Assembly (NCBI GenBank): GCA_949592205.1
Contig: CATIUR010000005.1
Location: 28,165,679 to 28,229,678 of the forward strand
Source of the DNA: Helichrysum umbraculigerum
Taxonomy: Eukaryota > Streptophyta > Magnoliopsida > Asterales > Asteraceae
DNA: 64,000 nucleotides
Reading direction: 5' to 3'
Position numbers and translations under genes: made by a program. Below the pieces are notes generated by a model. That model was not told where the DNA came from. It ran no database searches and saw only the letters and a program-made list of their open reading frames with translations. Shown piece by piece: positions 34,167 through 45,977 of the stretch; position 1 is the first letter of the stretch, and each line of letters starts with the position of its first letter.

Positions 34167-34415
34167 AGTGCAACTCACTTAGTCACTTGTATTAGAGAAT
34201 ATTATTTAGATTTAATACATTCTAGATTCGTTTGATTTAGTTTTCAATTAGGACCAAGTTACTTGATCAAGTTTGTTTACATATAAATATAGGATCGGAT
34301 ATAATAATCTTTTTTATCCAATCCATAATAAACATCTTTTATTACTCCGTAATATTTACAGTCGCATCATCTTGTGAGATTTATTTGTAAAGTTTGTGTG
34401 ATTCTCGCATTTCTG

Positions 34416-34764
34416 GTGCGTTTAGTTGTAGAAAAAAGGAGAGTTTTCCAGAAAATTTTTCCAAGAAAAGTGAAAAACGCGTTCAAAATGAAGTTTTTTG
34501 TGAAAATTTTCCAAGAAAATGGAAAATCCACTTTTCCAAAATATAACTTAGAGGTGGAAAACAACTCCCTCCTACTTTTCCAAATTTTCCTTTATAAACT
34601 TCCCCCCTCTTTTCCAAATTTTCCAAGATATTACTAGTTTTTCAAAATCCACTTTTCCAACATTTTGAACGCGTTTTCTAAATTTTCAACACTTATCTAG
34701 AAAACTATTTTCTTTAGAAAATTGGAAATGGAAAATTGTGGAAAATTTTCCACAACTAAACACA
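34416..34764. mobile_element. MITE with GTGYGTTTAGTTGTGGAAAA ends
   Basis: Left GGTGCGTTTAGTTGTAG; right inward GTGTGTTTAGTTGTGG. Inverted AACGCGTTCAAAATG / CATTTTGAACGCGTT lies further in, and the interior is TTTTCC/GGAAAA-rich in both orientations. The TSD is unclear. GTTTGGTTG-like ends are frequent in hAT-type MITEs, but I leave the family open. Confidence 0.6.
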
Positions 34765-34769
34765 CATTT

Positions 34770-35566
34770 TTCTTAAGGAGCATTATCATGTTTAGAATCA
34801 CAATCATAATGTTTTATATAGAGAAATGATGATTGGTATAACGAGAATCATTAAGTCGTCAGTTATATATGGACGTATCACCTTAGATTTCAATTTGGAT
34901 TTTGGCACAATCCCGACAAGTGTCATTACTATCGAAAGTTAAGTGAAATTAAAATGGATGTAGTGTAAGTAATAAAATTATGGTCGGCAAAATCATCATG
35001 TGTTCAGGGGAGTAACCGTTTGTGGAGATGATCGGGTGGGCCAAAGGTCCGTCAGTGATTCCACTACTGCCTTCAAAAAAAAAAAAATCATCATGTGTTA
35101 TAAAAGAAAAAGTGTTATTATTAAGTTTAGAAAAGCAAAATGATAATTTGTTGTCGGGTGGCATTAAAGACTTGAAGTACATGCATTTGACTGAAAATAC
35201 ATATACTTACGTGGTCGGTACAAGAATGTCAACCACACTTCTTGTTATCCTTACAAATTCCATGTACGGCTTTTAAGTCATATCTTAAACTAAAATTTAC
35301 AAGTTAAAATATGTTGATCGAATAATCTATCTTTCACACCTTTCTCTTTCTGACGTGAAACCATTACCACTGCACGTCTGCACCTAGTAATGTTTTCAGA
35401 TACCGAAAGGGATATTGCAATTTTTGTGAATTTGTAGCACATATAAAGAATATATATAGCAAAAAAAAATGCAATTTTTTATATGCAATACACTGCGTGT
35501 AGTGAATGAAATGAATCCGTAGCGACTGTTATCCATATCTTCAAGGTGGCTACATGCCTGTTTTCA
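34770..35566. other. Intergenic DNA
   Basis: No gene. The last ~60 bases (ATGAATCCGTAGCGACTG...AAGGTGGCTACATGCCTG) look like a decayed right end of the hAT MITE family seen at 30351-30520. Confidence 0.35.
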
Positions 35567-36942
35567 TCTATCTATATAACTAAAGGAGGAGACCCCAATT
35601 ATTTGTCAAATATTTAACCATGCCACATCATATAAATCCTATGTGTCATCACCATAAAAAAAACTTGATGATGTGGATTTTCCTACACTTTTACTCTAAA
35701 TAAGGTAATATTTAATTAAAATTCATATTATAGCTAATTTCATTTAATAAGATAATCGATAAAAATTATATTATAACCAATTTAATTTGAATTATGTGTC
35801 ATGTGATAACAATTATAATTTTTGATTATAGCCCAAAATAATGACATCTTTTAATACGTTTATTCACTATAACTTTGATTTATATAATTTTTTGATTATT
35901 TCATCGTCATCTTGACTCTTCTCTCTCTATCTAAAATAATAAAAAAATAGAGTTATGAAAACTTACTTTTAATGTCATTATAGCTTTTATTATAGTTTTG
36001 TCAATTTTGAAATCTTTTGTTATCATCTTACAGAATGAAGAAACTCAATTATTGTTACTTTGTAGTCTAAATATAAGTTTTATGGATAGGTAGATCAACT
36101 TAATCATTTTTTTAAAGAGTTTTTTTAGCTGAAATCTCACAACTCAATTAAAATTCAATATGCGACTGATAAGACGTGTATTTCTATAATTTCTATATTA
36201 CTTTTCAAATCTATATAATGTTTCATTTATGTATTTTGCATATACATAATCGCTATAGAATGATTATTATTTTGTACATATATATGCAAATTAGTTATTC
36301 AATAAAAAGTTTAAATTGTTATAGTAATTGTTACAATTTATGTTTCCCAAAACTATAAACATACATTGTTAATCAAATTGTTACAATCTTAGTATATTAT
36401 AACTACTAGAAACGAAAAGGTTATCATTACGAAAAGGTTACAATGATCAGACCATTATTTTTAGCTTCAAAAAGTTCACTTTATAACATACGCATCTTTT
36501 TAAAACTTCATATTTAATTGATATAACTGTTCTTCTTATTTCATTTTCAAGGAGTTAAAATTTATAGAATATCATTAATAAACTGTAAAAAAAAAAAGTT
36601 TTTTTATACAAAGTTCTCCCCAACACCAACTCACTTACTAGATATCATCTATTTTTTTTAATGTTAACAAAAAAATATATATATAGTTAAACGATTCGTA
36701 CATCATATTTTTTTAACCGTACACCATAAACATGATTTACACGGTTATACAATACAACACTTAAAGTATTATTGATGGTGTACGGATACAAAACTACGAT
36801 GTACTAATCATTACCCTTATATAAAGTGTATACAATATAAAGTTAAATATGGTTAAAATAGTTTATATACCGTTTTAACTTATGATCAACATATTACGAC
36901 ATTATATATTTCTAGCCGTGCATCGCACGGGTTTAACGCTAG
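35567..36942 (+). mobile_element. Helitron, short and non-coding
   Basis: Begins TCTATCTATATAACTAAAGG after an A, and ends CCGTGC-ATC-GCACGG followed by GTTTAACGCTAG before a T. 5' TC, a 3' hairpin ~11 bases before CTAG, and A/T insertion are the Helitron hallmarks. About 1.4 kb, AT-rich, with no Rep/helicase frame. The exact 5' base could be 35567 or 35571 because TCTA is repeated. Confidence 0.82.
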
Positions 36943-37499
36943 TAATTATATATGACAATGATATATATATATAAGAGAATACGTCTAATTAATATTTTAA
37001 AGTGTCACTTGAACGCCATTAATTAGCTAGACATCTTGCTATTTGGTTCTTGTTACATATTTGGCCCCCATCCATATAAATGTTACATAAAACCTCATAT
37101 AGTAAACTAGTACTGATTCGTAACTGTGAAACTGAGTACATTATTTTAATTTGCTAATATGTGATGGAATATATATTAGTCCTACACGAATTTGCTTCAT
37201 AAACAAAAAATGATTAATTAACCGGCCAAAAAACCCTCCATATCCTGCCATAATTTTTCTCTAGTTCGGGGTATATAAAATACTATCCAAGGAGAAAAGC
37301 TTATTCTTTAACGTTCATTCTTCAACTTGATGATCTAGGTAGGATTGTGGGCGTCAAGTACGTGATCGGTTTTCTGGTATAAATTACAGTAAAAGAGTAA
37401 AAGTTTGAAAGTACAATGAGATTGTAAGAAATAATAGAAGTGCTGTCGGAACTTAGAATACATTGTGTTTTTTGGACAATTACAATTCCTTAATATATA
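36943..37499. other. AT-rich intergenic DNA
   Basis: No gene or element ends recognised. Confidence 0.35.
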
Positions 37500-37729
37500 C
37501 TCACTTCATCTCAAAATAAGTGTTCATCTTTCTATTTTTGTTTACTCTAAAATAAGTGTCAACTTTAAAAAATGGCATATTAACTTTATCATTTAACCTC
37601 CAATATATTTTTTCAAAAGAAGTCTTTGCAAAAAGTAAGGGTAAAAATGTAATATTCGCTACCACACAATGTAATTTTCTTAAACTCCATGAAAGCTGAT
37701 ACCAAACACATATTTTAAGACGGAATGAG
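37500..37729. mobile_element. Stowaway (Tc1/mariner) MITE
   Basis: Ends CTCACTTCATCTCAAAATAA and, inward from the right, CTCATTCCGTCTTAAAATAT, both derived from the CTCCCTCCGTCCCAAAATAA Stowaway consensus. TSD TA on both sides. Non-coding. Confidence 0.82.
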
Positions 37730-37731
37730 TA

Positions 37732-37847
37732 CTATATAGCATGCGTGTAAATTAAGTTGAAATATTTGAAGAATGATAAAACAAATGACATTTAGAATGA
37801 GGAAGAAAAGAAGTGGAAATGTAAATGGATCGACAGAAATTGAAATG

Positions 37848-37883
<36 letters not shown>

Positions 37884-38469
37884 TTGCTACAAAATCATCC
37901 CTGCTTGAAGATTTGATTTAGTTAATGCCAATCGAGGAAGCACAAGTGAGAGTGGCATAGAAGATTAAAAGATTACCGGCCATCCTCCCCGAGTCCCCGT
38001 TAACTTTTAAATATATAAACAGCCACCTGATTACTTCAAATCTTCAATCACGTATTCTCAGCTCGAGTCGATCAATCATGTGCATAAATGGCTCTCCAAT
38101 ATTTTGTCATCTAGCATTAAATGTACTTCACTGCATTGTTTTCAGAGCGAGATCTTGACCGAAACATTGAAGGACTCAAGTGCTCAACCCAATGTTTATT
38201 TATTACTACTATAAATCTTATTCGATCAGTTGCATGCAATTTACATTAAATATAAACTTTTGTCATAAAAATATCATCGAGCGACAAGAGAAATCATTAG
38301 TTTGAAAACTTTGCGTTTTCACTTCATTGGAAAAGGAGAATGCCAAACTCATTTTTAACTTATTTCTCTAGCTACTTCCATTTCGTTGAAAAAAGTAAGT
38401 ATTACTCCTATTAGAGGTACTTGAAAAGAAAAAAAATATATTGAAGCAGCTAGCAAATACGTCAAATAA
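37732..38469. other. Intergenic DNA with an AT microsatellite
   Basis: A (TA)n run of about 14 units lies at 37852-37879. No gene recognised. Confidence 0.5.
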
Positions 38470-38690
38470 TTATGTAGAAAAAATAAGTCTTGGGTCAGAG
38501 ATCCAATCATTCCAAGAAAAGCCATCGATCTTACTTCTGGAGCTGATCCATTGATACGATATGCGCTGAATGAAAGGAAAGATGTCTTCATCAACGAGAG
38601 AGAGTCTTTGAGATTATAATTTGCATGAAGCACCCGGTTCCTCCATATCCACAAAGCCCATATATGAACAAAGCAACAAGCATGAAAACC
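38470..38690 (-). pseudogene. Fragment of a LINE (non-LTR retrotransposon) C-terminus
   Basis: On the minus strand one frame reads CCFVHIWALWIWRNRVLHA and, after a frame change, another reads DEDIFPFIQRISYQWISSRS then WNDWISDP. A W-x-x-W-x-x-RN block, then a DEDIF-x2-IQ block, then a W-x2-W block is typical of the end of plant LINE reverse-transcriptase proteins. No upstream reverse-transcriptase core is visible, so this is an isolated, frameshifted 3' remnant. Confidence 0.55.
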
Positions 38691-39166
38691 CTTCAGATTT
38701 AGTTCACGTTACTTACTATGACCATGTAAGGGAATTAATAATGACTGGTTTATTAGAGAAAAATTGTACATTTATTGAAGTAAAAATTTATTTATTGAAT
38801 CAAAATTATAATTACCACACTATACGTTTGCATTTAATTCACTTAAACATTCCTTTTATTTGTGATATACTTCGTATTTATTATGATTTTTGATAATAAA
38901 TAAAATTTTAAGGGTTCATATTAACTGCATTCAGGGCTACCAATACTATTTCCCTATATAATATGATACCCATCTATTATTGCAAGAGTCATCAACCGCA
39001 TTAACATTTAATTTATAGAAATGTATATAGTTTTAAAATTGTGAATTATTATTATTTCATGTGTCCAACTTTAGAGTTTTATGTCGTATATTCAAGCTCA
39101 AAAAATTTCTAATGTGTGTAGTAATTAACTTAAAAATATATTTACTTACGTGGTCATAAGTATATA

Positions 39167-39366
39167 CTCCATCCGTCTCAAAATAAGTGTTTACCTTTTT
39201 ATTTTAGTTTGTCTCAAAATAACTATCCACTTCCAAAAAATATATATTAACTTTACCATCTTCATTAATATATCTTTTTTTAAAACTAATACACGGGAGT
39301 TTAATAACTTACATTTAATAACTCCGTGAAAACTGAAACATGACACTTATTTTGGGGCGGATGGAG
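39167..39366. mobile_element. Stowaway (Tc1/mariner) MITE
   Basis: Ends CTCCATCCGTCTCAAAATAA and inward from the right CTCCATCCGCCCCAAAATAA, with TA on both sides. 200 bp, non-coding. Better preserved than the copy at 37500-37729. Confidence 0.9.
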
Positions 39367-39576
39367 TATATAAATGATGGTATATATGTTTTCAAGACGT
39401 GAATGGTGTTGGGATATGACGACGTAATAAATAAACGCATGTCCAGAATATAATTTAAGTCTACGGGGTCACACGTATTAACATTTATGCTTAATATAAT
39501 TGGTTAATATATATGTGAAATACATTAATTAATACGTTCACAAATAAACGTTATTAAAGGTTAATTGTAAGTTGAA

Positions 39577-40055
39577 ATGTTAAAAGAAGATTCTGGAAAC
39601 TAGATCCAACCGGCGGTTGGATGTCTCAACCGGCGGTTGGAAGATATGGAAGGCGGTGGATCACGCGGATCTGAAAACGGATACTTGGGTCAAAAGTCAA
39701 CCCAACCGACGGTTGGGAAGCTCAACCGGCGGTTGGAGGTCGGTTTCAACAAGTATAAATAGAGCTCAAATCCCAGCCTTAAACCATACATTTTCAGAAA
39801 GCTTAATTCGACTTAAGGGTTAGGGGTACGAATTAAAGTTCAACTTTGGAGCTAGAAAGCTAGGGTTTGAGGGTTTTCAACCCTAACAAAGATCGGTTCT
39901 TGTTTGGTTCAACCAAGAAGAAAAGCACAAGTGTTGTGAGTGTTGTGAACGGCGTACTAGCATACCTATTGAGTTGCTGTCGTGTGTGCGATCGTAGAGA
40001 GGTTTTACTTTAAACCTTAATAGTTTATCTGGAGCTCTGCTAAAAGGTAGATGAT
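39577..40055 (+). mobile_element. Probable LTR fragment with promoter and CCGGCGG dyads
   Basis: Starts TGTTAAAAGAAGATTCTGG, resembling the TGTTAA start of some Copia LTRs. Four dyads (39606-39736) lie just upstream of a clear TATA box TATAAATAG (39754-39762). The following ~290 bases look like an LTR transcribed region. I find no matching second LTR, primer site or TSD, so it is a solo or truncated LTR at best. The right boundary is a guess. Confidence 0.45.
39606..39736 (+). repeat. CCAACCGGCGGTTGG dyad cluster
   Basis: Four copies, three of them with an exact AACCGGCGGTT core and one with a single change (AACCGACGGTT). CCAACCG / CGGTTGG is perfectly self-complementary around one central G. 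A related AAGGCGGTGG lies between copies. Confidence 0.88.
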
Positions 40056-40227
40056 TCTTTTCTTAACTAATTATATATACGTGCTTATTCGCTTCTGCAA
40101 TTTTTATGATAATTATGCTATACTCTAACAAATGGATACAATAGAAAATTTTAAAACTAGACATGTACAATAGCATAATGTGTAAAATTGCTTGCACTAT
40201 GCAACTGGAAACTCTTAATTGTGCTAA

Positions 40228-40809
40228 GAGCATCTCCAATGAGTGCGCTATTTTATGCACCAAATTGAACTATTTTAATGCAAAAAGAGAATCTCTTAAG
40301 AATATGTTTACACTAAAAAAAGTTGTTCCAATGTGTTGCACTAAATATTTGCACTAATTCTTTTTTAATTGATTTAAAACACACAATTCAACAATATAAT
40401 AATAACATTTTTATATAACCACTAAATTCTTTTGAGAAATGTTATAACAATCATTGTATTTAGAAATTTTAAATATATAAATAGAAATTTTATTAAAATT
40501 ATAGAGTTTTTTTAATAAATATAATAGAAAACATCATATTTAGTAATAAAAAATAATAATTGCAAATTTATAATAAACAACACATCATATTAACGCATTT
40601 TATACAATATATCAATATTTAATGTGAATATTATTTAATGCAATGTTTAGTGCTGCATCAAATTTACTGTTGTACTAAACACTACGGAGTATTTGTCATT
40701 GCCCTAAAATAATGCAGTGTTTAGTGCTAACACTAAAAGTGAGTTTTTTTTTATACTTTTGCACTATTAGTGTAAAAAGGTATATATAATAACTAGATTG
40801 GAGATACTC
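40228..40809. mobile_element. PIF/Harbinger-type MITE
   Basis: Ends GAGCATCTCCAATG and inward from the right GAGTATCTCCAATC, flanked by TAA (40225-40227 and 40810-40812). The interior has inverted TGCACTAA/TTAGTGCA motifs (GTTTAGTGC, GCACTATTAGTG). 582 bp, non-coding. Confidence 0.85.
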
Positions 40810-40812
40810 TAA

Positions 40813-41805
40813 GCACTTAAAAGAAAGCAAAATCAAAACCCTTAAAATATTTAACTTACAACCAAGCTATGATATACATTAAATTAAATAAGTATATGTT
40901 ACTCGTACTTAATTAGCTATCTGGTTTACTTTTCTTAATATACCATCAGATAATTAAATAAAAAACCTTGTCTGCAATTTTGGATTCACAAACTCATAAT
41001 TCCAATAAAGTAATATTACCACAATGACACAAATGTTTCTCTAAAATTTATATATGTAATTATATGGAAAAACAAATGGTTAGATAAACCTACCATGACA
41101 ATGACCGAAGCTAAACTAAATGTAATCAAGTTGCAACCCTTGTCCCTAGAGTGCCACCCCGTTTACCAAATATGCTTTATCATCCATTGGGGTCAAGTCC
41201 CTTCATATGTCCCACTTATGTTTTTCTTTTCTCATAGGTTCGCTCATACGTCATAGTCTTTGAACCACTTTTTTCTAATTAAAAACGAACCAAGAAATCA
41301 CAGGTAATTTGTATGAGATCCACATTTACCTTTTAAACAATGTTTATATGATGATACAAAAAGATCAAACAACAAAAAGATATCGATGATTCAACCCGAT
41401 ATGATATGATGTTTCTAGCTTGTCTCGAAAACAATCTAAAGAAGGTGACATGGGTGCATACTATCACCATCATGGTTTGTAGTTATTCACTGAATTAATG
41501 ATGATACAAAAAAGAATCAAAAGTGAAATTAATTTGCTACTCAACTTGATTAATGATGTCTAAAGGTGTCTTTTAAAGCTAACAAATGAAGAACTTTATG
41601 TGCAACCCCCCTCTTTAATTAACGCGTTGTGTTCCAAGAGAAAATTAAGGTGTAGGACGAGCAATTCAGGTACACGTTAATTTAACAAACTCGACACAAT
41701 AATGGCCATGTGATTTAGTTTTTTCCTTGTTTTTATTGTGTTATGTGTGTTGTATTTAGTCACATTATCCATCGATGATCGATCACAGTTATTTGATCAA
41801 ATAGA
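40813..41805. other. AT-rich intergenic DNA
   Basis: No gene or element ends recognised. Confidence 0.35.
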
Positions 41806-41817
41806 TAATTATAAGCA

Positions 41818-41876
41818 TGTCGTGCTCCATTGAAATATGGAGCGGCCCTAATGGGTAGCCCAAATACCCGTTTAGT
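41818..41876 (+). mobile_element. 5'-truncated SINE (3' end only)
   Basis: Contains the same GCTCCATTGAAATATGGAGC hairpin as the full SINE at 8855-9091, and is flanked by a 12-bp duplication TAATTATAAGCA (41806-41817 and 41877-41888). It therefore inserted as a truncated copy by target-primed reverse transcription. Confidence 0.78.
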
Positions 41877-41888
41877 TAATTATAAGCA

Positions 41889-42827
41889 GGAAATATAAGA
41901 GTATTATAAGGTATATAATTTCTTAGCAGACAAATACATAATTTAAAAAGGTAAATACAAAGAATTTTAATTAAATACACATGCACACATATAATTCCTT
42001 GTCTCATCTAATTTATTTGAATATAGTTTACATGCCACAGAAACAACTAGAAAAATTCCGTAAGAGTAATAAATATTACGAGTATACTACTAAATGAAGA
42101 ACATGCAGTTATTAAATATAATTGTTTAAAGTTCTCGCCGGCCGGCTACATTATTGTGGCGGTTGATTAACAAATTCACTCCGAATCTTAAAATAATTTA
42201 TTAACTAGACTAGAAAACAGAATCTTACTTGTACTAACTAATTGCATGTTTCATGTAGAACTATTTCCTAATAATAATCTTAATCTATTGTATATAAATT
42301 AGGTGAGTTTTACGGAAAATACGTACATCTCAAAGTGTGTCGTGCACCAAGTGTAGGATGATATCACCTTAATTAGAAAATAAATACAATTAACTGGTTT
42401 AATTCAACAATCAACATAAGGTGATATCGAGTCGATAGAACACGAAACGCTTTGAGTATTACTTGAAAATTTAATTCAATGTCATTATTTAAGTCGAGTC
42501 ACCTCATTTGTGTGGCAATCTTACTCGACTTGATTGAAACAGTCGACTCATGACTTGAAAAGATGTACGGAGTATTTAACAATGACCGTTTTTTTTTTTT
42601 CTTTTCTTTTTCACGAAAATAGATCAAAAATCAAAGATATATAGGTGCCATCAAACATATTAAAGCTGACGTACTATTGAAAAATACATCGTTATTTCCT
42701 ATTGAAAGGCACAATATACATCACGATTGGTTAGAAACATATTAATTGGGATTTAATTATATAGAAATAAACGAATTTATATCATTGTAGGCTTGTAGCC
42801 ACCCTAGTTAATTTTATGTAGTAAATA
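41889..42827. other. AT-rich intergenic DNA
   Basis: A local GC-rich CGCCGGCCGGC is at about 42136. No gene or element recognised. Confidence 0.35.
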
Positions 42828-45800
42828 TCTTACCTACCTAATAAAAGGGAGTTGGTGATGATGTCATGAAGCTGAGTTGTCCAATTCTTAGATTGATTAT
42901 TTGATGACGTGGCGTAATGTGGTGCAAGGAATTTTATGGTGATTTTGATTTTTCTTAATAAATCATAAAAGTATTTGAATGCAATTGTAATTTCCTAGAC
43001 ATAAAAAAAGCCCATTGATTATCACTCTTAAATCTGGCCCAACTTTTATGGGAACCACAAACCTTACAAAACACGCTTTATTCTTATTGGTTTCATATCA
43101 CGCTTGCTTCTTTTTCTTTTGCCGCTCCTAAAAATCCTTCATGCGTGGTTAATTTAATTTTGTTCTTCTCCACAAGTCAAAATCCTTCTCCTCTCCAGAT
43201 CTGCGCCGCAAGCACCCTTTACCACCACCTTACTCCATCGTTACCACCGAAACTACACCAACACCCACCTGCCTTCACCACCACTGAAACCATACCATCA
43301 CCACACCACCGACCTCCGACCTCCATCTCCGCTGCTTTCTGTTGAGCTCCACCACTCTCCACCGACCTCCGACCTTCATCTCCGCTACTTGCTGTTGAGC
43401 TCCGCCAGCCACCACCGACTTGATCGCCGCCAGCCACCACAGCCGAACTCCACCACAACTACAAACTTAAGGTTATCCAAAATTAAAAGTTCAATTTATT
43501 TGCATTTTGTATGAATTAGCTATTTTTTTTTGTTAGTTTTGAATAAACTAGCGAAGAAAATATGGTTAGTTTGTGATTTTGTTTGAGTTTATGTGCTTTA
43601 AGTAATTGATAAATTCAAAAGACGTTTACAACTCTATTATTTGATGCAAGTCTCTGTGATATTTTGAGTTTTGTTTTGGTCTTGGTTTCAGTAGATCTGA
43701 GGCTAATTTATCTAATTGTAAACTATATGTAGATTAGGGTTTCACCAAATATGTACAGCAAGCCTTTTCTGATTGGCATTTTGGTGCGTATTGCATTTAA
43801 AGCCGTAGTAGGAAAAACTTATAAAGCAGGCTTCTAAGTCTATTGGTTAATTTAGTATGAGGTATGCAAATAATTCCATGAAGGTTTTTGCGAGCTCCTT
43901 ATTCTGTACATATTTGTTAATACAAACATGAACCTTTTCAGATCAAGATCATTGATGGCAACATTCTGATTGTATAGCATAAGCAGAAACATAAAGGTAT
44001 TTATACAAGATCAGTTTAAGTATATCTTATTTTTGTAAATTATTTTGGGCATGACAATTGCTTGGTGCATGTAGATCTAAGAATCGAAGTCGTTATCTGG
44101 TGATTTTTCTTTCATCCGCCTCTCATTCATGGTGAAGGTAAATATCCTTTCTTAGAGTTGAAGTCATAAATGAAACTGAACTTTATTTCTTTCGTTTGCA
44201 GACCAGCTGTTTCAGTGAAATAAAAAAATATACATGTTCTTATATTTAATGTTATGGCTATTTAGTGTAATTTGTGTATGTTTCAATTTGATGAACTAGC
44301 ACAAAAACTTACCTTAATGCTTAATGCTTACTGTTTCTTTTCTTTTTTTCCTTTTTTTTTTGCAGAGTGAACATGATTCGTTCCTGAAGTCAACTCTTAG
44401 ATTATGATGTCAATTCTTTTTTTTTTTGGTTAACTAAATAATGTGTATTTAGAAGTCAACTCTGTTACATATGGCATAAATTCGATCCTGAAGTCCTTCG
44501 TACATGTGACTGTTGTATCATAATAATCTTTATTGTTATGCAGACTGGAATTGAGAGAAATGTCTTTGGAAATAATCCGCTTTCAATGGCAGCCAGGCCT
44601 ATTGAGCCCACAAAAGATGATGCAGGAAATGGTTCTGCTAAACCTTCAAGCATAGATATTGTGGAGATAGATGTTCCCAATTCAGCAAATCATTTGAGGA
44701 GCCCAACTTCTGGTATTGTAAGTACTGTTTTGATAAATCTTTTCACTAGCAAATCATTTGCTTTTACCCATTAAGTGATAAATGGACTGATTTAGGCTAT
44801 AGTTCATTTCTGACAGGTCATTTGGGCAATATTAATTACATTATGTTAAGAAATGGGTCGAATCTCACCCAAAATGTATCAAAATGCAGAAAAACTATTT
44901 CATCGTTTCATTTCAGAATTTTCAATTATCATCGTAAGCAGTGTGAATTAAAGTCATTTAGAACATTAAGTATTTGTGAACTTTTAGAAAAGATAAGACA
45001 AACAAGTATTCATTGGTAGACAGAACAGAACGTACATCAATTTTTGCCTGTTGCTTGACCCACCGGACCCGTTTTGCGATCTTATATTAGCCATATTTAC
45101 TGACCTTTAAGAATAATTTGCAGCCTGGTGCTACTACAAGAAAGAGTGCACAAGAAGTTGAAAGGCAAAACTCAGAGGTTTCATATTATGCAGATGATGA
45201 AGATGCTGAGCATCTTTTTTGATACAAGTTTTATTTTGCCATGAGCAATATATGTTAATTGACTCATGGCCATGGCAATGGCCAGCTGTATGTTGCACTC
45301 CCTCGAGTTTAAAACTCATCATGGATCGAAGGTGTTAATCTTAAATAATGATGGTAGCACGATTGATAAGACAACAAATGTAGTCTGCAACGAAATTCTT
45401 GCAAGAATTTGATCATAATGTTTGTGAAGATTGTGCAGTATTGTAAGCATCGTTTTGTTACAAGTTTATTCTATATTTCTGAAACTGTTGTGGTAAGTAT
45501 CACACGGGTGTGTTTTTGGTTTGCTTATTTTTTTTGGGTAGAGAACTTAGCATATTATGTACCTTTATTAATGTTTTTATCAATATGTATTTTTTCTCAG
45601 GAGTGGTGGTCATCAATTGGTGTGTTTCGTTATCCCAGTGAATTAACTGCATGTCCAATAATAATATATGTTATGTTTTATTTGTTACTATAACATTATT
45701 GGAACATTACGCATGCAAATACAAAGCAGTATAATAATTCGAAAGTAATATTATTCATAAAACTTATTGCTACATTTATAATACTCAATTTACCAAATAA

Positions 45801-45853
45801 TCTTATGATCTTATTTTTCGTCAAAACCGTGTAGTCACGGGTCATTAAACTAG
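42828..45853 (+). mobile_element. Helitron carrying captured host-gene exons
   Basis: 5' TCTTACCTACCTAATAAAAG after an A; 3' ACCGTG-TAGT-CACGGGT hairpin, then CATTAAACTAG before a T. About 3.0 kb. The first ~650 bases include a CCACC-rich stretch resembling a 5' UTR. Two well-formed exons from an unidentified gene follow. No Rep/helicase frame, so it is non-autonomous. Confidence 0.72.
44544..45222 (+). pseudogene. Two captured C-terminal exons of an unidentified protein
   Basis: Exon 44544-44717 (58 codons: starts TGIERNVFGNNPLSMAARP, ends RSPTSGI) is bounded by ATGCAG and GTAAGT. Exon 45124-45222 (32 codons plus stop: starts PGATTRKSAQEVERQNSE, ends DDEDAEHLF) is bounded by TTGCAG. Both are in phase 0 and join without a shift. 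This reads like the hydrophilic C-terminal tail of a real protein, but I do not recognise the family. Upstream exons are absent or unrecognised within the Helitron, hence a captured fragment. Confidence 0.6.
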
Positions 45854-45977
45854 TTTAAGTATATATAAAAGGGTCCGGTTCACAGAGGAACCCTCCCTTT
45901 TGAGAGGGAGGGAGAGCACCTTCAAATATTACCCCTCAACTTTTTCAATTTTACATTTAACTCCCTTTAACTTCCTC

